Below are positions 18,289-27,465 of a DNA stretch of 64,000 bases, piece by piece; positions within the stretch are counted from its first letter, which is position 1, and each line of letters begins with the position of its first letter. A model generated the notes under the pieces. The model saw nothing but the letters and a program-made list of their open reading frames with translations, made no database searches and was not told the DNA's origin. Position numbers and translations under genes: made by a program. This stretch comes from Pseudanabaena sp. GTDB lineage: Bacteria; Cyanobacteriota; Cyanobacteriia; Pseudanabaenales; Pseudanabaenaceae. The stretch is taken from assembly GCA_003249035.1 (NCBI GenBank), contig QBMK01000031.1, forward strand, positions 1-64,000, written 5' to 3'.

Positions 18289-18614
18289 CAAAGCCTCTTC
18301 TAACACTAATTAAACAAACATTCTGAAGCTTTATAGTAATACTAAATAAACTTAATTTGCAACTAAATGTTGGTAAGAGTAGACAGACCTTATACATTCC
18401 TTACATTTTTATTGAAAGCCACCAAATCCATACCAAGTAATACTATTAAGTAAAAGAGAAGAGTCAATTCAATTCTTTATCATGAAAATGTCAAGAGATC
18501 TATTGTTGAAATTCAGAATCTCTAATTTATAGATTTAACTTAATAGAAATGTTGAAATCGACATGAAGAAAGTCGCATTTATTTTCTTTTTCTAATATTT
18601 TATTTTTAAGAAAT

Positions 18615-18703
18615 AAGTCTGATATATTTGAAAACATTTTTTGATCATAAATCTGACATATTTAAAGGTGTATTTTGAAATTAAGTTTGACATTCTTTAA
18701 AAC
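18615..18703 (+). promoter_or_regulatory. Three 34-bp-phased direct repeats in the tpsB promoter region
   Basis: Copies start at 18615, 18649 and 18683, exactly 34 bp apart, with consensus AARTYTGAYAT followed by a T-rich stretch and AAA. The third copy contains TTGACA (18687-18692), and a -10-like TACAAA follows 17 bp later (18710). That layout suggests an activator or repressor array over the tpsB promoter. The 18307-18614 part of the intergenic region is AT-rich and must hold the tpsA promoter, but I see no repeat there. Confidence 0.6.
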
Positions 18704-18819
18704 ATAAAATACAAATGATATGGCGTTCTTAATTCATTAATTTAAGATTAAGTGATTTGCTATATAGTCTGATTTTTTGCCATTACTATCGATTCTTATC
18801 AGTTTTAGGAATTAAGGCT

Positions 18820-20574
18820 TTGAGTAAGCATAGATTCAAAGGGGATTTCATTTCTAATTTTTACGTTTTGAACTTGTTAGGAATAGTATGGATAGGACTA
18901 ATTCCATCACAAGTTTTTGCTCAAACAACAAATTTACCAGCAACAGCTCCAGTTCTAACACCAAGAATTATAGCGCCAACCACGCCACCACCCTTACCCC
19001 AAGGCATTCCTGCGCCTTTACCATCCCCTGACGAATTACTAAAATCTCCTAGCCAAATTGCTCCACCAGTCGATACTAAACCACCTCAAACAGGTGCGAT
19101 CGCTGTTAAACAATTTCAAGTATTAGGAAGCACCGTATTTAGTACCGCAGAATTGAATGAAGTACTTGATAAATTTACCAAGCGATCGCTAACCTTTAAT
19201 GAGCTTCTACAAGCCCGTTCCGCAATTACAGATCTCTACATTAGCAAGGGCTATATCACTTCTGGCGCTTTTATCCCACCTCAAAATTTACAATCAGGCA
19301 TCGTCAAAATCCAAGTTATCGAAGGTGGACTAGAAGAAATTATAGTCACAGGAACCAATCGACTCAGCCCTGACTACATCCGATCGCGCATTAACATCGC
19401 CACAGGTGCGCCACTCAACCGCGATCGTCTGATCGAAGCATTACAAGTACTGCAAATCAATCCTCTGATCGCCAGTCTGTCAGCCGAACTCTCAGCAGGC
19501 GATCGTCCAGGCAAAAATATTCTCGAACTAAAAGTCTCAGAAACGCAAACCTTTAACTTGCAGCTATCTTTGGACAACAACACTGTCCCAAGCATTGGTT
19601 CCTTCAGTCGCGGTCTTCAGATTAGCGAAGCGAACCTTACTGGGCTTGGAGATTCTTTAACAGTTGCCTATAGCAATACGGACGGCAGCAACGTCTACAA
19701 TCTCAACTACAGTATTCCCATCAATCCATACAATGGCACACTTGCTTTCGCTTTTAGCAATACCAACAGCAACGTAATTGAAGCACCCTTCAATGTACTC
19801 GATATCTACGCAAACTCTACTACCTACTCCCTCACCTTCCGACAGCCAGTTTTGCAAACCCCCAACCAAGAATTGGCATTTGGAGCCATAGGCTCCTATA
19901 GTGACAGCCTTACCAGTCTGCTCGGAATTCCTTTCCCTCTTTCAGCAGGCGCAAATGACAATGGGGTAACTAAAGTTTCAGTTTTAAGCTTCTTTCAAGA
20001 CTACGTTCAACGCTCTAGTCAATCGGTTTTGGCGTTTCGCAATCAAATTAATATCGGTCTTGATGGCATTGGTTCTACCGTAAATGCTAGGTTCCCTGAT
20101 AGCCGATTTGTTTCTTTTCGAGGACAGGCACAATATGTTAATTTGCTTGCTCCTGAGACCCTTTTGCTATTTCGTAGCGATATTCAACTGAGCGATCGCC
20201 CTCTTGTCCCAATCCAGCAAATTTCTTTTGGTGGACAAGACACCCTGCGCGGTTATCGTCAAGATCTACTCTTGGGTGACAATGGAGCTTCATTATCAGC
20301 AGAATTGAGGGTTCCAGTTTTGCGCGTTCCCGAAATTGAAGGGATTCTGCAAATCGCGCCATTTATCGACTCAGGAATGGTGTGGACAAGTTCAGGTGAA
20401 GCTAACCCGCCTCAAAACCTTCTCGTTGGAACAGGGATGGGCTTACGCTGGCAAATGGGAACGCGTATGACTGCTGTATTAAATTATGGTATTCCTCTGA
20501 TGAATGTGCCAAATCGTCGCATAAATTGGCAAGAAAACGGTATTTATTTCTCTGTGATTTACAATCTGTTTTAG
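18820..20574 (+). CDS. TpsB outer-membrane pore (ShlB/FhaC/HecB family)
   Basis: 584 aa. I choose the TTG at 18820 because AGGA lies about 9 bases before it and it gives a good signal peptide (MSKHRFKGDF then a hydrophobic core ending QVFAQ); the open frame extends to a TTG at 18757. A proline-rich linker precedes POTRA domains (FQVLGSTVFSTAELNEVLDK; KGYITSGAFIPPQNLQSG). The C-terminal half is the beta-barrel, with SFGGQDTLRGYRQDLLLGD near the end and a terminal Phe (VIYNLF). It exports TpsA across the outer membrane. Confidence 0.93.
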   Translation: MSKHRFKGDFISNFYVLNLLGIVWIGLIPSQVFAQTTNLPATAPVLTPRIIAPTTPPPLPQGIPAPLPSPDELLKSPSQIAPPVDTKPPQTGAIAVKQFQVLGSTVFSTAELNEVLDKFTKRSLTFNELLQARSAITDLYISKGYITSGAFIPPQNLQSGIVKIQVIEGGLEEIIVTGTNRLSPDYIRSRINIATGAPLNRDRLIEALQVLQINPLIASLSAELSAGDRPGKNILELKVSETQTFNLQLSLDNNTVPSIGSFSRGLQISEANLTGLGDSLTVAYSNTDGSNVYNLNYSIPINPYNGTLAFAFSNTNSNVIEAPFNVLDIYANSTTYSLTFRQPVLQTPNQELAFGAIGSYSDSLTSLLGIPFPLSAGANDNGVTKVSVLSFFQDYVQRSSQSVLAFRNQINIGLDGIGSTVNARFPDSRFVSFRGQAQYVNLLAPETLLLFRSDIQLSDRPLVPIQQISFGGQDTLRGYRQDLLLGDNGASLSAELRVPVLRVPEIEGILQIAPFIDSGMVWTSSGEANPPQNLLVGTGMGLRWQMGTRMTAVLNYGIPLMNVPNRRINWQENGIYFSVIYNLF

Positions 20575-20740
20575 AAAATCAGGTTCTTCTGGATCTCCCG
20601 TGGTAGACCCTAGATATAGCGTACCGCTATGAAGAGGATTCCCCCAGAGGGAAAACCGATCATATCCGCTAATATCGAGGGTCAATCGTAGGATTTCGTT
20701 GCGATTTGGCGATCACCTCCAAGTTTTTGTAAGGCGATTA

Positions 20741-20844
20741 TACCAATTCACGAAAGTGTACCAACACTTTTGTGAATTACAAACCAAACCCAGTAAGGGT
20801 TCTCAAAACTAAAAATGGCGAAGCCATTTTTAGTTTTGGTATTA
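20741..20844. repeat. 104-bp dispersed element, copy A
   Basis: Begins TACCAATTCACGAAAGTG with a 9- to 10-bp inverted repeat (CACTTTTGTGAATT), has an internal CAAACCCAGTAAGGGTT, then a second hairpin around AATGGCGAAGCCATT, and ends TTTTGGTATTA. Copies B (24585-24688) and C (44460-44562) share this organisation. TACCAA and TTGGTA at the two ends are an inverted repeat. The flanking 20575-20740 holds nothing I recognise. Confidence 0.85.
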
Positions 20845-20913
20845 GATACTGAATATTTTAGGCGATTGAATTAGATTTATTGAAACTAAAACAGCGATTA
20901 CACCAAACTTGAC

Positions 20914-21084
20914 TCAAGACGAGATCGCTGAGAACTTAATCTCAACCTTCTGATTGAGAGTGCCAGCAATTCTCTGTAACATTGACAACGAAGGCACATC
21001 ATAATCAGCATCCTCAATAATCAGATTCTCCATTTCAGAATCATCACCAGTCAAACTATCAATAAGTTTAAGCGTATCACTTGC
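20914..21084 (-). pseudogene. Internally deleted XRE/HTH antitoxin relic
   Basis: The minus strand reads ASDTLKLIDSLTGDDSEMEN, LIIEDADYDVPSLSMLQRIA and then GTLNQKVEIKFSAISS to a TGA at 20914-20916. The two halves are the N-terminal and closing segments of XRE-type antitoxins, but the HTH block that should lie between LI and EDADYD is missing. Sequence after the stop (CTTGAGTCAAGTTTGGTG) is shared with the relic at 3925-4102. 21085-21166 shows no gene. Confidence 0.65.
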
Positions 21085-21166
21085 GGGGCGGCGTAGCTCA
21101 TATCCTTACTTGCAAGCTTGCGATCGCTTAACATGACTTATCCATGCGCTATCCATATAAAATCAT

Positions 21167-22774
21167 TTAAGATTTTGTACATCGCACAGTAGATAGAAGT
21201 CCATACTCTAAGCCTTCTGCAAGAGCTTTACAAGAAGCATCGATGATATTATTTGATACTCCAGCCGTTGACCAACGACTTTTCCCATTACTGAACTCGA
21301 TTAATACTCTGGTAATTGCATTAGTTCCAGAATCACTATTGAGAATGCGTACTTTATAGTCGGTAAGATAGAAATTAGCAATTTCAGGATAGAAGCTAAC
21401 CAGAGCTTTGCGAAGTGCAATATCAAGAGCAGCAACTGGCCCATTGCCTTCGGCGGCGGTCAGATGCTCTTCGTGATTGACCATCACTTTAACTGTCGCT
21501 TGGGAATTGACCAATCCAGTATGGTGAGACGATTCCGTAGAGCAGTAAACATGAAAACTGCTAATTGTAAAAAATTTTGGGCGATCGCCTAATGCTTCGC
21601 GAACCAATAGTTCAAAACTTGCTTCCGCTGACTCAAACTGATAGCCGAGCTGTTCGAGATCCTTAGTCATTTGCAAGATTTGCCGACAGGCGGGATCTTC
21701 TTTTCGTAGACAAATGCCAAAGGTTTCTACTTTGGAGATCACATTGCTAATTCCTGCCTGTTCAGAGATAATGATGCGGCGATTGTTCCCGATACTTTCA
21801 GGAGCAATATGCTCGTAGGTGAGGGGATTGCGCTGTACGGCACTGACATGGATGCCACCCTTATGGGCAAAAGCCGAAGCACCTACAAAAGGCGCATGAT
21901 CGTCTGGCGCAAGATTAACAATCTCGCTAACTTGACGTGAGACTTCAGTGATCTGGGCTAACTTTTCTGAGTCAATGCAGTCATAACCCATTTTTAGTTG
22001 CAGATTAGGAATCACCGTACAGAGATTGGCATTACCGCAGCGTTCACCATAGCCATTAATTGTGCCTTGCACCATCGTTGCGCCATGTTGCACAGCAGCG
22101 ATCGCATTAGCGACAGCCAAGCCCGCATCATTATGGGTATGAATGCCAATTTGTGGGCTACTTCCCCAGTGACGTAACGACTCATTTACAACTTCGGTAA
22201 TCTTCGCCACTTCATCGGGCATAGTGCCGCCATTGGTGTCGCAGAGGACAAACCACTCAGCTCCAGCATCAAGCGCTGCTTTTAGCGTTTGTAAGGCATA
22301 GTCAGGATTGTTTTTGTAGCCATCAAACCAATGCTCAGCATCATAGATCAGACGGCGATCGCAACTTTTTAGATAAGCGATCGTATCGCCGATCATGGCA
22401 AGATTTTCTTCAAGGGTTGTCCGCAATCCCTCAATGACGTGGAGATCCCATGATTTACCAAAAATAGTGATCCACTTAGTCTCCGCAGCGATAATTGGCA
22501 CGAGCATCGGATCGTCCTTGGCTTTGATTCCTGCACGTCTTGTCGAACAGAAGACGACGAGTTCAGCATTGCTGAGGCGATACTCTTGCATTCGTCGAAA
22601 AAATTCACCATCCTTAGGATTTGCACCTGCCCAACCACCTTCGATAAAGGCAACTCCCATCCGATCGAGGCGAACTGCTATGCGCACCTTATCTTCAACT
22701 GACAGTGACAACCCTTCGCGCTGTGTGCCATCACGAAGGGTTGTGTCGTAGATCAAAATGTTTTGATTTTCCAT
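21167..22774 (-). CDS. cimA: (R)-citramalate synthase
   Basis: 535 aa. Condenses pyruvate with acetyl-CoA to give citramalate, the threonine-independent entry to isoleucine. The N-terminal LeuA/HMGL TIM barrel has DTTLRDGTQREGLSLS, EGGWAGANPKD, the metal-binding IHTHNDAGLAVANAI and NGYGERCGN. Residues about 400-535 form the regulatory LeuA dimer domain (ALDIALRKAL; VRILNSDSGTNAITRV), which suggests isoleucine feedback. Length fits CimA (about 530) and not the shorter homocitrate synthase. TatC lies directly upstream in the same direction, but the 22797-22827 hairpin between them probably ends that transcript. Confidence 0.95.
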   Translation of the reverse strand: MENQNILIYDTTLRDGTQREGLSLSVEDKVRIAVRLDRMGVAFIEGGWAGANPKDGEFFRRMQEYRLSNAELVVFCSTRRAGIKAKDDPMLVPIIAAETKWITIFGKSWDLHVIEGLRTTLEENLAMIGDTIAYLKSCDRRLIYDAEHWFDGYKNNPDYALQTLKAALDAGAEWFVLCDTNGGTMPDEVAKITEVVNESLRHWGSSPQIGIHTHNDAGLAVANAIAAVQHGATMVQGTINGYGERCGNANLCTVIPNLQLKMGYDCIDSEKLAQITEVSRQVSEIVNLAPDDHAPFVGASAFAHKGGIHVSAVQRNPLTYEHIAPESIGNNRRIIISEQAGISNVISKVETFGICLRKEDPACRQILQMTKDLEQLGYQFESAEASFELLVREALGDRPKFFTISSFHVYCSTESSHHTGLVNSQATVKVMVNHEEHLTAAEGNGPVAALDIALRKALVSFYPEIANFYLTDYKVRILNSDSGTNAITRVLIEFSNGKSRWSTAGVSNNIIDASCKALAEGLEYGLLSTVRCTKS

Positions 22775-22796
22775 TTCTTAATATAAAATCCCAAAC

Positions 22797-22827
22797 CCAG
22801 TACTGCCTGAGAATCAGGCAGTACTGG
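22797..22827. terminator. Hairpin (14-bp arms, GAA loop) between tatC and cimA
   Basis: CCAGTACTGCCTGA pairs perfectly with TCAGGCAGTACTGG around GAA. It lies 7 bp downstream of the tatC stop on the minus strand and 23 bp before cimA. No long U-run follows in the tatC direction, so efficiency is uncertain. Confidence 0.6.
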
Positions 22828-22834
22828 CTATTGT

Positions 22835-23659
22835 TTATTTGCCCATAGCCTTGACTAAGAAAATGCCACCAAAGTACAAAAGTGCAACTGCACCAGCGAG
22901 CAAACTTTGCGTCATGGGATCGGTGGATGGAGTTAACACCGCACCGAGGATAACTGCACCAAGAACAACATAGCGCCATCCAGCAAGCATTCGGGCGGAG
23001 TTGACAATGCCTGTCATCGCTAACAGGGCTTGAATTACAGGGATTTGAAATGCTAAGCCAGTACTAAATAACAGCAATAGTACAAATTCAAAATAGCGAT
23101 CGATTGACCAAAATTGCTCAACCACATCGCCGCCATAGCTAATAAAGAAATTAAGTGCAGCAGGGATCAGTAACTCATAGGCAAACACAATGCCGAGAAC
23201 AAATAAAATGCTAGAGCCAAACACAATCGGCGCGATCGCACGTTTTTCTTTGCGGGTTAGTCCTGGCAGAATGAATCTCACAATTTGATACAAGATGGCA
23301 GGGCTTGCTACCAATAAGCCACTATAGCCAGCAACTTTAATCGATACAAAGAAATATTCACCAGGTGCAAGCTGTAAAAATTTTACTCCTTGGGCAGGAA
23401 TTTCAAGTAATGCCACAATTTTGTTGACAAACGCAAAGCAGCCAACTATGGCGATAAAAATGGCAATTAAGGCATAAAAGATCCGCGATCGCAATTCTTC
23501 GAGGTGATCGAATAAAGACATCTCAACATCTTCAGGTACTTCGAGGTCTTCTTCAATGACCGGCGGATCGACGATTGCGATCGCAGCTTCACTTACTTCC
23601 TCAATGGCCTGCGCGGATAAATCCTTTGGTTGCTCTGCTTCACTTACCGTCTCTAGCAT
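22835..23659 (-). CDS. tatC: Sec-independent translocase subunit TatC
   Basis: 274 aa. An about 45-residue acidic N-terminal extension precedes the TatC core [20 protein letters not shown]. Six membrane segments follow, with the conserved [11 protein letters not shown], the [18 protein letters not shown] loop and [10 protein letters not shown] region, and [14 protein letters not shown] near the end. TatC binds twin-arginine signal peptides and exports folded proteins to the thylakoid lumen or periplasm. TatA/B genes are not in the window. Confidence 0.96.
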   Translation of the reverse strand: MLETVSEAEQPKDLSAQAIEEVSEAAIAIVDPPVIEEDLEVPEDVEMSLFDHLEELRSRIFYALIAIFIAIVGCFAFVNKIVALLEIPAQGVKFLQLAPGEYFFVSIKVAGYSGLLVASPAILYQIVRFILPGLTRKEKRAIAPIVFGSSILFVLGIVFAYELLIPAALNFFISYGGDVVEQFWSIDRYFEFVLLLLFSTGLAFQIPVIQALLAMTGIVNSARMLAGWRYVVLGAVILGAVLTPSTDPMTQSLLAGAVALLYFGGIFLVKAMGK

Positions 23660-23855
23660 GGTGTCGTTACTAAAATCTACTTGTCGATTGCTTAACCCGA
23701 TTGCTTAACAAACTATCAAATAATCGAAGTATATCGATACTATAGCAACCATATCCAACTTTGGAGTTTTCATCACTACAGAATAGTTACAGTGCAAAGT
23801 GCCTTAACTATACTAATTGGACGGCTATATATTGCTGTCGGCAGTCTTGATTAAG

Positions 23856-23908
23856 CAATAAAAGCCAAAAGATGAGAAACGCCTTTTCTCATCTTTTGGC
23901 TTTTATTG
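23856..23908. repeat. Perfect palindrome, 24-bp arms
   Basis: CAATAAAAGCCAAAAGATGAGAAA (23856-23879) is perfectly complementary to 23885-23908 around a 5-base loop. It lies in the 390-bp gap between tatC (minus) and the secreted-protein gene (plus), which are divergent, so it does not terminate either gene. The rest of 23660-24049 shows only AT-rich sequence and a GGAGGAAG motif at 23991-23998, too far from the ATG at 24050 to be its ribosome site. Confidence 0.8.
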
Positions 23909-24049
23909 CGTTCTAAGGCAAGTGACTATACATCTATGTAAAATATTCTGACATTTAGCTGTATCGATAAAATATCAATGTTAGGTTTAATGGAGGAAGT
24001 TAAGTATTTCGTGTTGTAGTTCATCATTTTAAATTCCAGGGGAAATAAA

Positions 24050-24445
24050 ATGGCTTCATTCAAAAGTTTAGGATTATTGGCAATCTCTTGTGCTGCATTT
24101 TCATTGAATGCAACAAGTATTAATGCTCAAGTGAATATTAGTAATAGTAAGTCGAGTGGATTGTCACCTGCCCAGCAAATGTTAGTAGATATGCGGCAGA
24201 CTAATGCACCTGCTGTTGGTGCTGGGAGTATGCAGTTATTTCGAGTTACAGACAAGAATGTCTCGTTCGTGCCGCTCGAAGGTATAGACCGATTGTTCAA
24301 TTGGCAGCCTTCAACAGATAAAGGCGTCTCAGCTGATAAAACCATGGGCGATCGCGTAGAACAATTCAAGTCAGATCAGCGGCAACAGGTAGCTTCTGGT
24401 AGTGAGATGTTTCAAGTTATGAATCGCATTAATAGCAATAAGTAA
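24050..24445 (+). CDS. Small secreted protein of unknown function
   Basis: 131 aa with a clear Sec signal peptide (MASFKSLGLLAISCAAFSLN, cleavage probably after INAQ). The mature part is hydrophilic, has no cysteine and shows no domain I know (GLSPAQQMLVDMRQTNAPAV; LFNWQPSTDKG). CAGGGGA lies about 8 bases before the ATG, and a rho-independent terminator follows at 24480-24522, so it forms a single-gene unit. The ORF is certain; the function is not recognisable. Confidence 0.75.
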   Translation: MASFKSLGLLAISCAAFSLNATSINAQVNISNSKSSGLSPAQQMLVDMRQTNAPAVGAGSMQLFRVTDKNVSFVPLEGIDRLFNWQPSTDKGVSADKTMGDRVEQFKSDQRQQVASGSEMFQVMNRINSNK

Positions 24446-24479
24446 CGGCATTACTTTGAACTGAGATAAAAAACAAAGT

Positions 24480-24522
24480 AATTTGTTGAGTGTGTTGGTT
24501 GGCAATACTCAACAAATTTTTT
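24480..24522 (+). terminator. Rho-independent terminator
   Basis: AATTTGTTGAGT (24480-24491) pairs with ACTCAACAAATT (24507-24518), followed by a T-run. It lies 35 bp after the secreted-protein stop codon. Confidence 0.85.
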
Positions 24523-24584
24523 GATGAGAATTGCTAATCTTTGTAAGCCCGCCACATCAATCTCGCCCCGCATCTGAGACAGTT

Positions 24585-24688
24585 TACCAATTCACAAAAG
24601 TGTGACAACACTTTTGTGAATTAAAAATCAAACCCAGTAAAGGTTTTAAAAAAACAAAATGGCGTAGCCATTTTGTTTTTTGGTATTA
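24585..24688. repeat. 104-bp dispersed element, copy B
   Basis: Same length and layout as copy A: TACCAATTCAC at the left end, CACTTTTGTGAATT, CAAACCCAGTAAAGG, a hairpin around AATGGCGTAGCCATT, and TTTGGTATTA at the right end. The hairpin tip is GCGTAGC here instead of GCGAAGC. It lies just after the bestrophin stop codon on the minus strand. Confidence 0.85.
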
Positions 24689-24700
24689 ATCTTATATTTT

Positions 24701-25582
24701 TTATTTTGGGGAATAAGCGATTACTTGTTCTACATTAGCTGTCACACCTTCGCAAATTGTATCGATTGGTAAATCGTTCAAGTCATATCCAAACGGATTT
24801 TCGATTTCACTGCCAATTTGTTCTATTCCTAAAAGGATAAAACTAACCAACCCAACTGCGATCGCAGTTAGCCAATCTATCTCCATAGCAAGATGGAATG
24901 GTAACCCAAGACAGTAAATCAAAATTAAGTTCTTTAAATAGATACCATAGGCGATCGGTAGTGGGGTTCTGAGAATACGTTCACAACCTGTTAGCCCTTC
25001 TACTAGAGCATTGATCTGACTATTCATGGCTACAAAATAATTGGTGTCAATGCGATCGCGTTGTACTTGCTTTTGTAGATAGTCCCCTAACCATAGTGTT
25101 AATTCTAAAGGAGGATGTTTAACGCTTCGTAGCTTGATGATTGCATCTTCACTAAGAAGTCCATCAAGATCCTTCTCGATCGCTTCACTACGGAGATGGA
25201 GCTTTGTCGCGATCGCAAAAGCTGTTAACAACTTGATCGTTTCTTCTTTTTGTTGTTGTTCGCTCTCAGGGCAGTTAGTCGAGATTTGGATTAATCTAGA
25301 TAAATTGCGAATATTAACTACCAAAGCTCCCCATGCTTTGCGTCCTTCCCAATAGCGATCGTAAGCAGTATTTGTCCGAAAAACTAAAAGCAAACCCAAA
25401 ACTAGGTTGAAGACAACATTGTTAGTCAGATCTCCAAACATTTTGAGAGATATCTGTGGTTCATAATAGTGAAAAAGAGAAACTCCAAAAGCAAATCCCG
25501 CAAAAATCAGCACTCTTGGTAAAATAATAGGTGCAACCGATCCTTGAAACTTAAATGCAAGATTGAACCACTTCAAAGTCAT
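24701..25582 (-). CDS. Bestrophin-like anion channel protein
   Basis: 293 aa. The family signature RTNTAYDRYWEGRKAWGALV is at residues 69-88, preceded by two membrane segments, with further membrane helices at about 205-250. The C-terminal DWLTAIAVGLVSFILLGIEQ followed by GSEIENPFGYDLNDLP is the bestrophin cytoplasmic turn. Cyanobacterial and plastid homologues carry chloride or bicarbonate across thylakoid or plasma membranes and help tune proton motive force; the transported ion here is inference. It stands alone between two repeat elements. Confidence 0.93.
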   Translation of the reverse strand: MTLKWFNLAFKFQGSVAPIILPRVLIFAGFAFGVSLFHYYEPQISLKMFGDLTNNVVFNLVLGLLLVFRTNTAYDRYWEGRKAWGALVVNIRNLSRLIQISTNCPESEQQQKEETIKLLTAFAIATKLHLRSEAIEKDLDGLLSEDAIIKLRSVKHPPLELTLWLGDYLQKQVQRDRIDTNYFVAMNSQINALVEGLTGCERILRTPLPIAYGIYLKNLILIYCLGLPFHLAMEIDWLTAIAVGLVSFILLGIEQIGSEIENPFGYDLNDLPIDTICEGVTANVEQVIAYSPK

Positions 25583-25628
25583 AATCTTGATAGGCGTGAA
25601 AAATTGATAGGCTCAAAAATTGTATAAC

Positions 25629-25679
25629 GCTTTGTAATCTTAAAGTTGGCACTTAGTGCCAACTTTAAGATTACAAAGC
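25629..25679. terminator. Perfect palindrome overlapping the GH57 stop codon
   Basis: 24-bp arms (25629-25652 and 25656-25679) around TTA. The right arm supplies the last two codons and the stop of the GH57 gene (EAL then TAA), so the hairpin begins inside the coding end. It separates the GH57 gene from the bestrophin gene, both on the minus strand. Confidence 0.75.
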
Positions 25680-27155
25680 TTCACCGCGTCGATAGAGTTC
25701 ACGCACATAGTCTGTCCAAGTTCCCTGTCCCCAATAGCGGAAGCAACTGGTTTGGACTAAGAGATTGTAGAGCAGAGCTTGTTGGTAATCCGATCGCTTA
25801 GTAACTGAGGGATCTTTTGCCACAAGCGGATCGTATTTTTCATGGAACTTGGCACTGAGCTTATTCATTGGCTCCAATACGTTTTCGTAGCCATGCACCC
25901 AACTCATACTATTTGTCCATGACGCACCATCCATGTGGAATTGATGGTCAGTTGCTTTCAGCTCGGTAATGGCACTTTCTAAGGCGGCGGTATTGAGATT
26001 ACTGCGATCGCCGATTTGAGAAACCTTTTGCCAGACCTTGTGCTGTTGTACTGCTTGAATAGTTGGATAATCAAGGGGACTAACTCCTGCCGCCTCGATC
26101 ATTTCTAGATATTCAGTTCCATTTAGTCCGACCACGCCAGAACTACCGCGACCGTTATTTTTCAGTTGATCCCATACCAATGGATAATCTCGGGGGAATT
26201 CATTCATCATCACGCCACCATTCTCCCCATCGGCGATTTGAGAAACTAGAGAAGGGACGGAAATATTCCCTAGCATCTGTCTCGCTCTTCCTTTCGCCTC
26301 ATGATAAGGCTGCATTTGCGCGACTAACTTAGTGTCAGATCCTTGAGTTTTGATTAACGCAGTGATACTAATCGATTCGCCATTGGAATTCATGGCAACG
26401 AGTCGATTTGGCAAATATTTCTGATCTTGGGTGAGTCCAGAACCATCTAGGCATTCTACAGAGTGCTCTTGAACCATGAGCCAACGATAGCCGCATTCTT
26501 TGAGGGCTTTGATGTATTCGTAGAGCGTGTCGGGATGATTGGGAAGATGCATCTCAGGTGGAGAAAACCCTTTAACTCTTTTCAGGGCTTCTATGCCAAA
26601 AATCGAAGCAAAATGACTTTGCCATGCTTGAATATGTAGCTTCACATCGGGGATGGGTGTAGATGGAATCACTGCATGACTCCACATTGTCCCTAGCCAT
26701 TCTACATAGGGCTGATATTGGCGATCGCAGGTAATGCGCTTGAGATTATCTAAAATGTCATGGCGCTGCATTTGCTGCAAGCCCCAGAGCAGATTTCCTG
26801 AGTAGTCCAACATAATTCGAGGGTTGCTGCCCTGTGCGACCAGTTGGGGGATAAAATCTCCCATACGGCTATAGCACCATGCAAACACTGAAGCGTTGTG
26901 ATTGTCTCCTTCGCCTTGATGTTCAAACATGTTTTGGAGGTTACAAATTAGCGCTCCATTTGCTCCTTCGGGAATTGTCGGCTGGTGCATATGCAACGCA
27001 CAGGCAAAAGCTGAGGTAATCTCATCAAGACGTAGATTGTTATTAGGTAGAAATACTGGCGCATCATCTTGCACAGCGCGTTGAATTACGTCTTCATTTC
27101 CACAAATGGCTGGGAAGTCAGAGGCGACAAGGCTTGACGGTGTAGTTATAATCAA
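25671..27155 (-). CDS. Glycoside hydrolase family 57 protein
   Basis: 494 aa from a TTG at 27155 (no ATG or GTG upstream keeps the frame; AGGT lies 9 bases before). FACALHMHQPTIP is the conserved GH57 strand 1 with its His. GFSPPEMHLP gives the catalytic Glu, DYSGNLLWGLQQM the conserved Asp region, and NEFPRDYPLVWD another conserved block. GH57 enzymes cleave or transfer alpha-glucans (amylopullulanase, branching enzyme or 4-alpha-glucanotransferase). The specificity of this short cyanobacterial branch is unknown. No signal peptide, so it is cytoplasmic. Confidence 0.88.
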   Translation of the reverse strand: MIITTPSSLVASDFPAICGNEDVIQRAVQDDAPVFLPNNNLRLDEITSAFACALHMHQPTIPEGANGALICNLQNMFEHQGEGDNHNASVFAWCYSRMGDFIPQLVAQGSNPRIMLDYSGNLLWGLQQMQRHDILDNLKRITCDRQYQPYVEWLGTMWSHAVIPSTPIPDVKLHIQAWQSHFASIFGIEALKRVKGFSPPEMHLPNHPDTLYEYIKALKECGYRWLMVQEHSVECLDGSGLTQDQKYLPNRLVAMNSNGESISITALIKTQGSDTKLVAQMQPYHEAKGRARQMLGNISVPSLVSQIADGENGGVMMNEFPRDYPLVWDQLKNNGRGSSGVVGLNGTEYLEMIEAAGVSPLDYPTIQAVQQHKVWQKVSQIGDRSNLNTAALESAITELKATDHQFHMDGASWTNSMSWVHGYENVLEPMNKLSAKFHEKYDPLVAKDPSVTKRSDYQQALLYNLLVQTSCFRYWGQGTWTDYVRELYRRGEAL

Positions 27156-27345
27156 AACTTGTAAAACCTGAATATTAAATTTATAATGACTCTCAGATTA
27201 GCCTACATCGCTTTGCGAACAAACAGTAAACAAACAGTACTATTTTAAAAACTTGAAGCCATCTAATTGACTCCATTAGCCAAATCTGTTTACTCAATCT
27301 TCTATCGATGAAAGTGGCGAGGAGAGGGCAGGGATAATTCATCGC

Positions 27346-27421
27346 TGAAAGCGGAGAGGGCGAAGCATTTGCGGATTGAGGTTGATCTGTTGAGTTTTAA
27401 GATTGTGGCGCAAATGCTTGC
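27346..27421. repeat. Partial copy of the 183-bp element
   Basis: GAGGGCGAAGCATTTGCGGA through TTGTGGCGCAAATGCT matches the second hairpin of the 183-bp element but lacks its ends. It is 45 bp from the complete copy 2. Together they fill the 27156-27688 gap, where no gene is visible. Confidence 0.75.
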
Positions 27422-27465
27422 AACGGAGGGACAAATTAAAGGAAAATGGAAAAAGGAAAAATTTG

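Noticed and set aside
20479-20685. 68-aa minus-strand ORF overlapping the end of tpsB
   Set aside because: Overlaps a certain gene, no ribosome site, no family.
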